Part shown: in pieces, positions 12,043 through 23,664 of the stretch | Layout: every line of letters starts with the position of its first letter | How positions within the stretch are numbered: the stretch's first letter is position 1 | DNA from: Diphasiastrum complanatum | Lineage: Eukaryota; Streptophyta; Lycopodiopsida; Lycopodiales; Lycopodiaceae | Assembly (NCBI GenBank): GCA_029204225.1 | Contig: CM055092.1 | Location: 28,694,359 to 28,758,358, forward strand | DNA: 64,000 nucleotides | Reading direction: 5' to 3' | Notes under the pieces: generated by a model | Databases searched by the model: none | Told to the model about the DNA's origin: nothing | The model's input: only the letters and a program-made list of their open reading frames with translations | Translations under genes and position numbers: made by a program

Positions 12043-12190
12043 CACACATACCAACCCCCCTTCCCCGAGACTCAAGTGTTATCAATGCCAGGGAAATCAT
12101 CTAAATAGAAATGGCCCTCACGGTTTTGAGGAATTGTGGAAAGTTCGACCATCTAGAGGACTAATGTTGGAGCCGTGTAAGGACTTTCAC
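12043..12190 (+). pseudogene. Ty3/gypsy gag fragment, zinc-knuckle side (split by copia A)
   Basis: Continues the fragment interrupted at 5999. RLKCYQCQGNHLNR resembles the start of a CCHC zinc knuckle, with the final Cys lost. The frame shifts and stops nearby, so only a short relic remains. The join at the copia target site is what identifies the two halves as one sequence. Confidence 0.5.
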
Positions 12191-13430
12191 CTCAAAAAAT
12201 CAAGTAGCAAGACCACTCAATAGTGAATATACGAGTGTCTCTCAATTTGCATAGTCCTAATATCCCTCGACATCAAGTTGGGTGGAGTTATAGCTATAGC
12301 CTAGTAAGTAGGGAGAGTCCCTAGAATAGATTAGATGCTAGTAGAGGTAGTGCTAATTTGGAGTTCTTAAGTATTAGCAACGTTGGCTTTTGAGTGATCA
12401 CCATATGAAACCTAGGTCTCCAATAGGAGGATGTCTGCAAGGCATTGTTATGTTAGAATTTTTGAATTTCACACGTGTGGGACAAGCCAAAAGTGTGTTT
12501 GATCTCCTAAGATGTGGGTGATTGCACAATAGATTAAGCATGGAATGAAGGGCCAAGATCTATCTCACAAATCTAAGATAAGAGCACAATGAAACATGCA
12601 TATATCACTCTCCAAAGTACATTCACACATGTGGAGACTTGGGATGGAAAAAAATAAGTACAAAACAACCTTGCTCTCGGGTAGAGAGATAATCCAAGTG
12701 CCAATACTTGAGTAGAGAGAGAAAGCCAAAAATGCTCAAAATGTAGAAACTCTCATCAACTCCAAAAAACTTACATATAATTGATCTAAGACACATATAA
12801 GTAGCAACTAGAGGTCAAGGGGAGTGAAACGTGATTGGACCCCTTCTTTTCCTCCTCTAAATATGATTGGCTTAGTGACATATTGACCCTCAAACTTGAT
12901 TGGACCAATTTGGTGGATTTCTAGCTTTTGATTGGTCACTAGCTCTCATGCCAACACATAGGGAAGTGTCACACATCCAACCTCATCATGACAAATGTAA
13001 CAAGCCTAACCTAGCTCTAGCCACATCAAATCCTACTTTTGGCCTAATCATGACTTTACATGTGTACTTGCCCATTTTGCCTCTAAAGTCAATATTGGCC
13101 CTATCACCTACTAACATGTGGATAGATCTAACACGTGGGAACATGCTCCACACATGTGAGATTTCCATATGTACAAGGATATGCAAAATACTCAAGCTAG
13201 ATTTTGCCAATTTTTCACAAGAATAAGTGCTTACCCTCAGTAGACAAAGTAAACTAAAGCCAATTGCACCCAACAACCCCATGGGTGGAAACATAATGAG
13301 ATGTGAGTGTTTAGGAGACATTGATAAAGGGGCATTACATAATCTACAAGAAACTATTAAACAATTAGTTGATGATGACAACAGTTCTAGTCATGCAAAT
13401 CTAAGCAAGAAACGTTGATGATGGGAATCC
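12191..13430. other. Non-coding; likely decayed LTR material with ACGT palindromes
   Basis: No gene recognised. The stretch from about 12460 carries CACACGTGTG at 12470-12479, CACACATGTG near 12624, ACACGTGG near 13131 and CACACATGTG near 13150. Similar palindromes mark LTRs of copia elements elsewhere in the window, so this is probably an old LTR remnant, but no partner copy is visible here. Confidence 0.35.
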
Positions 13431-13742
13431 TGTTAGTTCTAACTGACTGGTCGTTAATGGTCAGATGTCTTTAGTTTTTGGCAGGTATAAGCTTTGTTAC
13501 TGATAGCGACGAGAAACGTTTTGCAAGTAGAGAATAGGATATAAGGAAGCAAATAGCCAGGAAGGCGGTAACGACGTTGATTGAGTTCTACTTCTTACAT
13601 TGATCATTGATTAGGATTACTATTTCTTCTGTAGCCATTTCATGGCATGTTGCTTTGATCTTACATAATAAAATTTCTCGTGTGCAACGCTGTAGAGACT
13701 TAATCATACATGTTCTATCTGCAAATCAATATTAGAGAAAAG

Positions 13743-14032
13743 ATGGTGCAGAAAAGAGTCCAGTTCATGTTTGATCCTCGTAGTGTGGAGAGGTTGGATG
13801 GAGACAACTATGGTGATTGGGCTTGGAGAATGAAGATTCTTTTTCAAGAGCATGGATTATGGGAGCTCGTTGTTGGAACTGAGAAAGAATTGATTTGAGA
13901 ACCCACGCTAGAACTTCGTGAACAACTATCAGTGTTCAAGGAGGGTTCCACGCAAGCTTATACCATGTTGTGCTTGTCAGTCAATAGTCTTGTAGGAGTG
14001 CAAGTGCAGGAGCTGAGTATTGAAGAAAATCA
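13743..14032 (+). pseudogene. Copia gag N-terminal fragment (F)
   Basis: The frame from ATG 13743 shows SVERLDGDNYGDWAWRMKILF and ELVVGTEK, the N-terminal gag signature of copia elements, then a TGA near 13896, then YTMLCLSVNSLVGVQVQEL after it. It is cut off at 14032 by the LTR of element E2. The 300 bp upstream (13440-13740) may be its LTR and leader: TTAGAG just before the ATG could be a decayed primer site. This belongs to a different lineage from A, B and C. Confidence 0.7.
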
Positions 14033-15261
14033 TGTTGGGAAAAGAGAGTGTGTGAGAAAAGAAAATAGCTCAAAAAGAAACGAACACGAAAAGAAGCTAA
14101 CTCGAAACTCGAACAAGAAACGAACTCGAAACTTGAACAAGAAATGAACTCAAATAGAAAGTGTTCATGCTTAGCGGAATGAGCTATCTCACTCTTTCCC
14201 TAAGCATGACTACGCCTGTCAGACTCAAACTGAATGTTAGTGATAGAAATCACGTTCGATCTGATTATGTAGCCAAACATTAAGCAACAACACATCAGAA
14301 AGATAATTTATCGCGAACAGCTAGACAAATTATTAGTCGCAAATAATTTGCGAAGAGCTAGACTGATAATCAGTCGCGAATTAGTCACAAAAGGCAAGAC
14401 TAAATATTAGTCGCGAACAACTAGACTAATAATAATTCGCGACGAACAGACTACCAGATTAAGCAATAAGAGAGTCAGACAGAATGTAGAAAAGCATAGC
14501 AATATTGACACAAATCTGAACACAGAACAAACAGGAACTGTAATCAAATTAAGTATAGCAAAATATACAGGTCGATAATGCAGGCGAGCACAAGACAATA
14601 GCGGACGAAACCATGTGCTTCACAAAGCTAATCCAATCTGTAAAAGGAATAAACTTATTACTAACAATACAAAGAATCGATGTGTGAAAGCATCTACTTT
14701 GTTTATCTTTGATAAGCTTCTGATGCTATTATGCTTGTTGCTTATCTAAGTTCTCAATACGCAGATGGTATTCAATATATACATATTTTTACAGGTGTGC
14801 AGATGAAGAAAGTACAAAGTGGATGTGCTGTCTGTGGGAGATCGTGAGTGGCTGCTGTCATTGTCAACTCTGTTTGCACAGTTGTGTGGGATGAGCGTGA
14901 GAAGGCTGCGAAGTCAGCCTTCGCTGAGATGAACGTTGGTGAAGATGCGAAAAATGCGACACTCTAACAAATGCCTTAAGATTTGATTTATAGGGTGCCT
15001 TCGCTTTTCTATGAGGGCACCTATTGCATTTGTAGGACTGTTTTCTTTTTCGCCTGTCACAAATCACGTGTAAAAATACAGTGTCGCGTTTTTCTTTTTC
15101 ACCTGTGTAAATTTACTTGTGTTTATGTAGACAGTCGCGTTTTTTGCCTATCCTATTTTACATGTAGATATGTAGACTGTGCAACAACATGAGTAAAAAT
15201 GCAGCATGAATGGAGGCAAATTCAAATAGGACTTAGGAGAGTAGAGGAGATAAATCCAACA
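14033..15261 (-). repeat. 3' LTR of copia E2
   Basis: Starts TGTTGGG and ends CCAACA (plus orientation), giving matching inverted ends. The plus-left end has degenerate short repeats of the type GAACAAGAAACGAACTCGAA. The end near 15050-15200 has repeated ACA-CTG-rich units also seen in E1 and I. Confidence 0.8.
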
Positions 15262-15396
15262 CCCCCCTTTAATCTGGATCCGTGAATGCCTTGATTTTCA
15301 GACTAAGCAATGCACAAAACTTGTTGTGTGCATTTACACTTAATGCCTTCATGAATATGTTTGCAACCATGTCCTGCGTTCTGCAGTACATTAAGC

Positions 15397-16050
15397 TCAC
15401 CTCCTTGTTGAGAACCTTGCCCCTGATGTAGTGATATCTAATTTCAATGTGCTTACTCCTAAAGTGAAATCTAGGTTGGCCAATAAGGCAATAGCACTCT
15501 GAATATCACAGAAAAAAATCCTGGGGTTGTATTGATACAAATTAATGTCTGATAGTAAATTTCTTAACCAAAACGCTTTCTTAATGGATTGAGAAGCAAC
15601 AATGTATTCTGCTACTGTAGAAGAAACAACGATAGAGGTTTGCTTACGACTGTTCCATGAGATAGGACCGTCGTTGAAGAAGAATGTAAATCCAGATGTG
15701 GACTTACAATTGTCTACATCTCCTCCCCAGCTTGCATCAGTATATTTACTAAGCTGATGAAGGTTGTCTTTGCTGACTTCTCCATAGCAGATGCACTGGT
15801 CCATGGTAGCTCGAATATACCTCATGACTCTTATGAGAGCCTTCCAATGGGTAATGCCAGGATTATCCATATATTGGCTGAGTGAGCTTACTGCAAAAGA
15901 GATGTTTGGTCTTGTACATACCATTGCGTACATGAGAGATCCAAGTATCGATCGATAAGGATACTCTCTCATCTGCTCCTCTTCCTGCTTGGTCTAGGGA
16001 AATTGGTCCTTTGACAAATGTAGGCTTGGATCCATTGGCGAGTGAGCTAA
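15397..16050 (-). pseudogene. Copia E2 RT end and RNase H
   Basis: Minus-strand translation shows PYRSILGSLMYAMVCTRPNISFAV, VMRYIRATMD, YTDASWGGD, GPISWNSRKQTSIVVSST and AEYIVASQS, the usual order of the RT-RNase H connection and RNase H. The usual SLSSTEAEY motif is altered to VVSSTVAEY. The C-terminal part after the FCDIQSAIALL block has drifted. The upstream pol is missing. Confidence 0.85.
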
Positions 16051-16147
16051 TTTACAATTCATTAGATTGTATGTATGAAAACATTGGTGTAATGATGGGA
16101 AGTGACAAGCAAGTTGCCATTGAAAAGTTCTCCCTTCTTAGCGATGG

Positions 16148-16461
16148 GCGACGTCAGCCAATGCTGAAGTGAACAGGTGATGACGCAAAAGTGCGTCACT
16201 CTTAAGAATAGCCTTAGGATAAGATTTACAGGGTGCCTGATCTGTTAGGGCACCTTTGGCATTTAGTAAGGTAGTGTCCCCTTTTTGCCTGTCACCATGA
16301 CCTGTGTAAGAACACAGTGTCGCGAGTCATTCGCCTTTTCTTCGTTTGTGCAAATTTGCGTGTAAAAATGCAGACTGTGTGACAACATTAGAAAAATATG
16401 CAGCATGAATGGAGGCAAATTAAAATTGGGATTTAGGAGAGTAGGAGGAGTAAATCCAACA
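16148..16461 (-). repeat. Truncated 3' LTR of copia E1
   Basis: Matches the last ~315 bp of the E1 5' LTR from GCGACGTCAGCCA to the CCAACA end, with about 16 differences. Followed on plus by the C-rich complement of the PPT. Confidence 0.85.
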
Positions 16462-16469
16462 CCCCCCTT

Positions 16470-19400
16470 AATCTAGATCCGTGAATCTTGATCTTCAAAC
16501 TTAGCAATGCACAAAATCTGTTGTGAGCATTAATATTGAGTGCTTTTGTAAAAATGTTTGCAACCACGTCCTTCGTTCTGTAGTACGTTAAGCTCACCTC
16601 TCTGTCGAGAACCTTTCCCCTGATGTAGTGATATCTTATCTCAATGTGCTTACTCTTAGAATGAAATCTAGGGTTGGCCGATAAGGCAATAGCACTTTGG
16701 TTATCACACAAAATTGTAGGGCTATACTGATACAGACTGATGCTGATAGCAAATTTCTCAACCAAAATGCTTCCTTAATAGATTGAGAAGCAACAATATA
16801 TTCTGCTTCAGTAGAAGAAAGTGAGATAGAGGTTTGCTTACGATGTTCCACGAAATAGGACCGTCATTGAAGAAGAATGTAAATCCAAATGTGGACTTAC
16901 AATGGTCTGCATCTCCTCCCTAGCTTGCATTAGAATATCCACTGAGCTGATGAAGATTGTCGTTGCTGACATCTCCATAGCAGATGCACTGGTTCATGGT
17001 AGCTCGAATATATCTCATGACTCAAATCAGAGCCTTCCAATGGGTAATTTCAGGATCATGTATTGGCTGAGTGAGCTGATAGCAAAAGAGATACCTGGCC
17101 TTGTACAGACCATTACGTACATGAGAGATCCGAGTATCGATTGATACGGGTATTCTCTCATCTTCTCCTATTCCTGCTATGTCTGGGGACATTGGTCCTT
17201 TGACAAATCCAGCCTTGGATCCATTGGTGAGTGAGCTAATTTACAATTCATCAAATTGTATATGTTAAGAACATTATGAAGATATCTTTGTTGAGTGATG
17301 TAAATCAGTCGATTTGCTCTGTCTCTATGGATTTGAATTCCAAGATAGAAGTGAGCATCGCCCAGATCAGTCATGTCGAATTCTGAGAACAACATTTGTT
17401 TTGAATCCTTGACCATATTGGCATTGTTGTTGAAGAGCAACGTATCATCAACATACAAGGTGATGATAATGAAGGATTGCTGCACTGACTTTGAATAAAC
17501 GTTGCAATCAGCAGTGCTTGGTTTAAATCCTTGTTCAATGAGGAATGTGTTGATCCTCTGAAACCAAGCTCTGGCAGACTATTTCAAGACGTACAATGCT
17601 TTATGGAGTTTACAGACATGATTCTTCATGCCTTTCAGAATGTATCCTTTGGGCTGGATCATGTAGATATCTTCTTGTATAACTCCATTCAGATAGGCTG
17701 TTTGTACATCGAGTTGATGTACTTCGAGGTCAACAGCTGCAACATAGGACATGAGCATTCAGATCGACGAATGTTTGATGATTGGACTAAAAGTCTCACT
17801 GTAGTCGACATTCAGGATCTGGGTGAATCCTTGTGCTACCAGTCTAGCCTTCCTTCGATCAATCACTCCGTTGGCGTTATATTTGATCTTAAAGATCCAT
17901 TTGCAATCAATAATATTGCAGCCAATAGGAGCTTCAACTAATGACCATGTTTGATTTTTGATCAGAGGGGAATACTCTCTATCCATAGCTTCTCTCCAGG
18001 GATCAGAGTCTGGTTGGCTAAGTGCCTCTTCGACTGTGGTCGGTTCCTGCATTAAAAGACAGGCAGACTCACTTGTGGGCTGTGTGCGCACTCGGCTTGA
18101 TCTTCTGGGAGGATTCGACTGATGAACCGCTCTTGGGATATGTTGCTAGGTAGCAACAACATCTTTGTCTGATTTGCTGTCTCGAAGTGGGTCGATGATA
18201 GACGTTCCCGAGCCAGAAGCTCGGATTGTCATGTCAATGACAGGTGATGAAGGTTCTTCTTGAACAATATCCTTGCCTTTGAGGTCGATGAACTGATCCT
18301 CAATAAAGACTGTATCCCGGCTATACAAGATTTGCTGGGTATCTGGATTGTACAGCTTGTGGGTATTATCAAATGAAGTATATCCGATCAGGATGGTCTT
18401 TAGACCTTGGAAGTCCAATTTATTCCTTGTGTCCTTTGGGATCTGCGCGTAGGCAATGCACCCAAACACTCTTAGGTTCTTCAAAGAAGGCTTGGAGCCT
18501 GTCCACACCTCGTGGGGTGTCTTGTCTGAGAGTTTGTTCTGGATGTAAGCTGCAGTGGAGACAGCTTCAGCCCAAAACCTCTTGGACAATGATGCATGTG
18601 CTAGCATACACTTAGCAGATTCGACCAGAGTCTGGTTCTTCCTCTCAGCTAAGCCATTAGACTGAGGACTGTAAGGGGTGATGAATTGCTGCTCAATGCC
18701 TTGGCTTTGGCAGTACTCCTTGAACTCAACAGAGATATATTCTCCACCATTATATGACCTTAGGACCTTGATCGTCCTTCCAGTCTCCTTTTTTACACGC
18801 TCTTGAAGATTCTGAAGCAGTTGAAGGCTCCTGATTTTTTTTTTATGAAGTACACCATCGTTCTTCTCGAGAATTCGTCAATAAAGGTTATAAAATACTT
18901 GGCTTTCTTTAGCAAAGGATTTTTCATCGGGCCACAAATATCTGAATGTACAACATCTAGCAATCCTTTAGCAACATGCTGATGGCTTGACTTAAATGGC
19001 TTCCTAGTCTATTTTTCAACTAGACAGTCTTGACAAACAGGTACCTCGACTGTTTCGCGAGGATAGTCGAGATCAAGAACAATAGATTGTCTAGACATTC
19101 GTTGTATAGTAGCATAATTTAAATGACCAAGTCTATAATGCCAAAGTAAACCTTTATTTGATTGAATTGAAGTACTGAGAGCCTGACTAGAGGCAGAAAA
19201 ACAATGGCTTAATTTATACAAGTATCCATGCCTCTTTTTGTAGTGCTAGAATCTTGCTTGTCCTATCAACTAGTTTACATTGATCACATTTGAATTCTAC
19301 TCCGTGTCCTAGATCTGTGATTCTGCTTACAGAGAGCAAATTCGTGGATAACTTAGGTACATACAGAACTTTGAGGAGTAGCTTAGATTGATCATTTGCA

Positions 19401-20714
19401 AAGCATAATCTTACAATTCCTTCAACTTTAAAAGGTGAACAAATTTCTGGGTACTGTAAGGTATATAGGATTCGAAACAGCCAATCAGGCTAGTCATGTG
19501 CTGAGTGGCTTCGGAATCCAGGAACCAAGAACTGTTGCCAGATGCTCCTTGATGGTTGGTCATGAAGGCATCATGATCCGCTTCTTGAATGGGCTGTGGA
19601 GCTTCTGCAGCTGCATTTGCCACTTGATTCGACTGCCCTTTGCTATTGTTCTTCGCTTGAAGTATTCGGCAGTCTTGAATTTCGTGGTTGTTTCATTTGT
19701 AGTATCTGTAGAACAGCTTCTTCTTTGTCTACGGATTCGACTGTTCCTTGTGCTGAGCTGGTTTCTGGTCTGGCTTTGATAGTTCAAGCCTTTCTTTTTC
19801 TTCTGCTTTGTCATGCCCTTGTTGGTGTACAAGGCGTGAGAATCAGCTGAGAAACTTGAGGCTTTGAATGGGCTGTGGAGCTTCTGCAGCTGCATTTGAT
19901 ACTTGATTCGACTGCCATTTGTTGTTGTTCTTAGCTTGTAATATCTGATAGTCTTGAATTTCGTGGTTGTTTCGCTTGCAATATCTGCAGAACAGCTTCT
20001 TCTTCGTCTGCGGATTCCACTGTTTTTTGTGCTGTGCTAGTTTTTGGTCTTGCTTTGATTGCTTTGGGCCTTTCTTTTTCTTCTGCTTAGTCGTGCTCTT
20101 GTTGGTGTACAAAGCGTGAGAATCAGTTGAGGAACTTGAGGCTTCGTTCCTCTGCGTGTCTTCTTGCAACAACATTGTAATGACTCTCGAAAGAGTCAGT
20201 TCCAGATGTGTCGTGATGATCATCACCCAGTGTCGTATGAGCTTCTCAAGCTTGTAAGCAGTTGCATCACTGCGTCTTGATCGTCTATGACAGATTCGAC
20301 AGTGACCATTTGTCTTAGCAGGTTCTTGAATTGATTAATGTGATTCTACAGAGAATCACCATTCGTCATCTTGAGGGGGTGAAATTTTTTCCTGAGATGT
20401 AGCTTAGAAGCTATATCTCGCACTTCGCATAGCGTGCTCAAGATGTCTCAGACTTCTTTCAATGTCTGAGCCTCGGATACATGGTCGATCTGTGTATCCG
20501 TAATGTTGAGGATGATCAACGCGAAAGCTTTTCCATCCTTCAGCTTCCATCTGGCGATTGCCGCGTCATCCGCTTCGGGTTTCCCTTATGCACCTGTAAC
20601 AACGTTGTACAATTCTTTTGCCATTAGTACAGTCTTCATCTTAAATTTCCACAGATGGTAATTGGCTCCATCAAGCTTGTCCATGAGAGGACTGGCTTTC
20701 CCTTGGGAATCCAT
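16470..20714 (-). pseudogene. Copia E1 gag-pol, multiple lesions
   Basis: Gag starts at ATG 20714 (MDSQGKASPLMDKLDGANYH) with a stop within the first 60 codons. The CCHC region (about 20000) is duplicated and has lost cysteines. The protease reads D-S-E-A-T near 19530 instead of D-S-G-A-T. The GAG-pre-integrase block HYRLGHLNYATIQRMS is at about 19150, and the integrase YSPQSNGLAERKNQTL near 18650. RT starts near 18090 (WREAMDREY, KARLVAQGFTQ) and has its catalytic YVDD at 17455-17444. RNase H spans about 16850-16500. Frameshifts lie around 17490-17760 and elsewhere. All copia domains are present in the standard order, but the frame cannot produce a polyprotein. Confidence 0.88.
19585..20142 (-). 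repeat. Tandem duplication of the gag zinc-knuckle region in E1
   Basis: Two adjacent 279-bp units, 19585-19863 and 19864-20142, both running from TTGAATGGGCTGTGG to GAACTTGAGGC. Each covers the basic segment, the knuckle (C-R-Y-C-K...H in the right unit) and the following Ala/Gln-rich linker. They have diverged moderately, so the duplication is not recent. Confidence 0.85.
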
Positions 20715-20859
20715 GTGGAAGAATTAGTCTAAGTGATAGGAGAAACTATTAGTGACTTAAGAATGAAAATATGATACTGAAAAATACAGAACAAGAAAAC
20801 AATTACTCTATCGGCTAGTAGAGTCTTGTACTGTGGGAGCTAAGCGAGCTATAAAGATT

Positions 20860-20871
20860 GCTCTGATACCA
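20860..20871 (-). promoter_or_regulatory. Primer binding site of E1
   Basis: The plus strand reads GCTCTGATACCA, so the minus strand reads TGGTATCAGAGC immediately after the LTR: the initiator Met-tRNA primer site. Confidence 0.9.
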
Positions 20872-21995
20872 TGTTGGGAGAGAGGGAGGAAGAATAAATG
20901 ACGAACACGAACGAGAAACGAACTCGAACAAGAAACGAACGAGAAATGAACTCGAACAAGAAACGAACGAGAAGTAAACTCGAGCAAAAAATGTTCGTGC
21001 GCAACGGAATGAGTTAAATGACTCTCTCCCTAAGCATGACTACACCTATCAGAATGAACAAAACTTTAGTGATAGAAATCACAGTCATTCCAGATTATGC
21101 AGCCAAACATTTAAATGGATGAAGCAATAATTTGTCGTGAATTGCAAGACAGATTATCTGTCGCGAATGATTCGCGAAGAGCTAGACTGTGCTCGATTGA
21201 TAATTAGTCATGAATTGTTCGCGAAAGACAAGACTAAAAGTTGATCTTCTATTACCAGAAAGAGCAGCTAGAAAGATCAGACAAAATGAAGAACAAGCAT
21301 AGCAATATTAACACAGGTCTAAATGCAGAACAAAGAGCTGTATCAGATTAAGTATACCATGTATACTTAATAATAATGTATACAAGTTAATAATGCGGCA
21401 GAGCACAATACAATAGCGAACAAAACCGCGTGCCCTACGGAGCTTATTTCTGTCTGTAATGAGGAATGAAAACCTCCTTCTCTTAGTCTTTTCTTAACTC
21501 ACTTGATCATCTGATCATCATCCTCGAATACGCAGATGGTATCCAATATATATACATAATATTACAGGTGTGCATATGCGAAAGTACAGAGTGGATGTGC
21601 TGTCTGTAGGAGATCATGGGTGGCTACAATTGTTGTCCAATCTGTTAGTGCAACTGCATGGGGTGAAGGTGAAAAGGGTGCGACGTCAGCCAGTGTTGAA
21701 GTGAACGTTGGTGATGACGCAAAAGTGCGTCACTCTTACGAATAGCCTTAGGATAAGATTTACAGGGTGCCTTATCTGTTAGGACACCTTTGGCATTTAG
21801 TAAGGTAGTGTCCTCTTTTCGCCTGTCACCATGACCTGTGTAAGAACACAGTGTCGCGATTTATTCGCCTTTTCTTCGTCTGTGCAAATTTGCGTGTAAA
21901 AATGCAGACTGTGTGACAACTTTAGAAAAATATGCAGCATGAATGGAGTTAGATTAAAATTGGGATTTAGGAGAGTAGGAGGAGTAAATCCAACA
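20872..21995 (-). repeat. 5' LTR of copia E1
   Basis: 1124 bp, TGTTGGG...CCAACA. A TATATATA at 21547-21554 is the likely minus-strand TATA box. The U3 part near 21690-21900 carries repeats of the GACACTG...TTTTACA type, and the other end carries degenerate GAACAAGAAACGAAC repeats. Confidence 0.88.
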
Positions 21996-23664
21996 AATAC
22001 ATGCTCTCCTTTTTTGTTGGCTCAATAGACAGTAGCAGAACGTATATCTCTCTCAATGTTTCTTATCTTATACTATTTTTCATGTGGCATCTTCCTACTC
22101 TTCAAGGCTTCCCTTCAAAGGTTCATTTGACTCTTCTTTTGAAGTTTTGCCATTTCTCAATAGTTCCGATTTTTCAAACTTCATTTCCAAAATCGCCCAC
22201 CATAACCTTGCAAAACGAGTTTCGGGTCTTAATGATCCATTAAAAATAAAGGTGAGCCCGATATTTGTGGATAGCTTTCCTTCACAAAAACTTCATACGA
22301 CTTTCTTGGTAGCACGTTGACATTGCATTGTAAAATTCAGATGAGTGGAGATTCTCCTTTTCTTTGTCAAACTTCATTTGAAAAATTCCCATGTGAAGTT
22401 TGGTTCGACTTTCCTTTTGAAGTTTTTTTGTTAATAGCTCCAACCCTTCAAGCTTTTTAAGACTTTGCCCATCATCTGTTTAAAGTCAACTCCGCGTTGA
22501 AAATGAAGTGCCCATCATTTTCTTCATTTGCTAGGAATCTTTCCCTATGTGTGTCCTAAGTTTGTTAGGACCTATTTATTGCTGGATTTTTTTGTCCCTT
22601 TTTTGACACGTGGAAATCCAAAAGTGAATGAAGGGGTACCTTTGACTTAGGAATCTGCCTTGATAAGATTCCATAAGAGCATCTTTCTCAACGACATCCG
22701 TCTCTATGCTTCTTGGCATTATTCTTAGCATTAAATGACATTCTTATATTCCAGTTTGTTTTTTTCCCACAAGTCTTGTATTTATCTTGTGAGTGAAATA
22801 TGTGTAACGTCATCATGACCCTTGTGAAGTTTCTTGAATTTTTTCATTTTCAACGCACTTCGCGGACCTGTGAAGGGTGGTAGTCGATTTTGACACACCT
22901 AGTAACTCCTCAAGGTTTTCAAGATTTATTACATAGATCGGTTCCTCTTCAAAATAGCTCTTTTCCCCCGTAATCATCGGGCACATTTTTAACTCAATAG
23001 AGCTTAGTATTTTTGGCTTTGAAAACTGGGGTTTTGCTTGATGTCTATGTAGAGTCTTGAAACCTGATGTTATTGATGGAGATGAAATTTTTGATGGTCA
23101 ATGTCCAAATTTTCTACATGTGTACTATGTCGATGACCGATTTTGATAGAAAATAACTTGTCTGAAGTACCTTGTTGATGTTTTGCTCATGTTGCTAATT
23201 TTATTCCCATTATCGATTTCTTTGAACTGTTCGATAGTGGCATTGCTGTTTGGTATGCCCTGTGACTAAGATTTTCCTAGTCGGCAGGTGAAATCAAAAC
23301 GCACTGTGGTCTTTTATTAATTGAATGTCATAAGTACATTGAAAGTGTTGTTTACATACTTCTAATTTACTGGAAATAATATTTACAGAAATTTAAAAAT
23401 TTGACTTTGGCCATTATTGGGCAGGCCAGATGCCCAAACTGTAAATACAATACATACAATAATCAGCCATTTTAACCCGATTTTATTAGAAAATTTAAAA
23501 ATTGTCATAATTCAAGTCTGATTTTTTATGACAAAAAATCGGCTAACATTCTTCTTGCTAAAGAACTATGAGATATTCTTGAAGACACTACGACAAAGCC
23601 CCAACGATCACCAAATGAAGACAAAGAGATGGGAGGGTCTTTGCCATGATCACTCTCAACATCA
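21996..23664. other. No gene recognised
   Basis: 1.7 kb with only short frames. It has repeated TTCATTTG/GAAGTTTTG-like words around 22100-22450, but no LTR ends, TIRs or coding homology that I can support. Confidence 0.4.

Larger units (their letters stand above)
14033..16080 (-). mobile_element. Copia element E2, truncated: 3' LTR plus end of pol
   Basis: Minus-strand element. Its 3' LTR lies at 14033-15261, followed by a PPT (read on minus, plus bases 15262-15270) and the RNase H end of pol up to about 16080, where sequence changes abruptly to the LTR remnant of E1. The E2 LTR is clearly more diverged from the E1 LTRs than those are from each other, so E2 is a separate, older copy of the same family. 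Confidence 0.8.
16148..21995 (-). mobile_element. Ty1/copia LTR retrotransposon E1, minus strand
   Basis: A 5.8-kb element read right to left: 5' LTR 21995-20872, primer site 20871-20860, gag ATG 20714, protease, integrase, RT, RNase H, PPT (plus 16462-16469) and a 3' LTR remnant 16461-16148. The remnant is about 5 percent different by eye from the matching part of the 5' LTR, so the two are a pair. The outer end of the 3' LTR was lost where E1 meets E2. The flank after 21995 is AATAC and that before E2 is AATCA, not a convincing target duplication. Confidence 0.88.

Noticed and set aside
14033-22000. Target duplication AATCA/AATAC for the whole E complex
   Set aside because: Only three of five bases agree, and the two ends belong to different elements.
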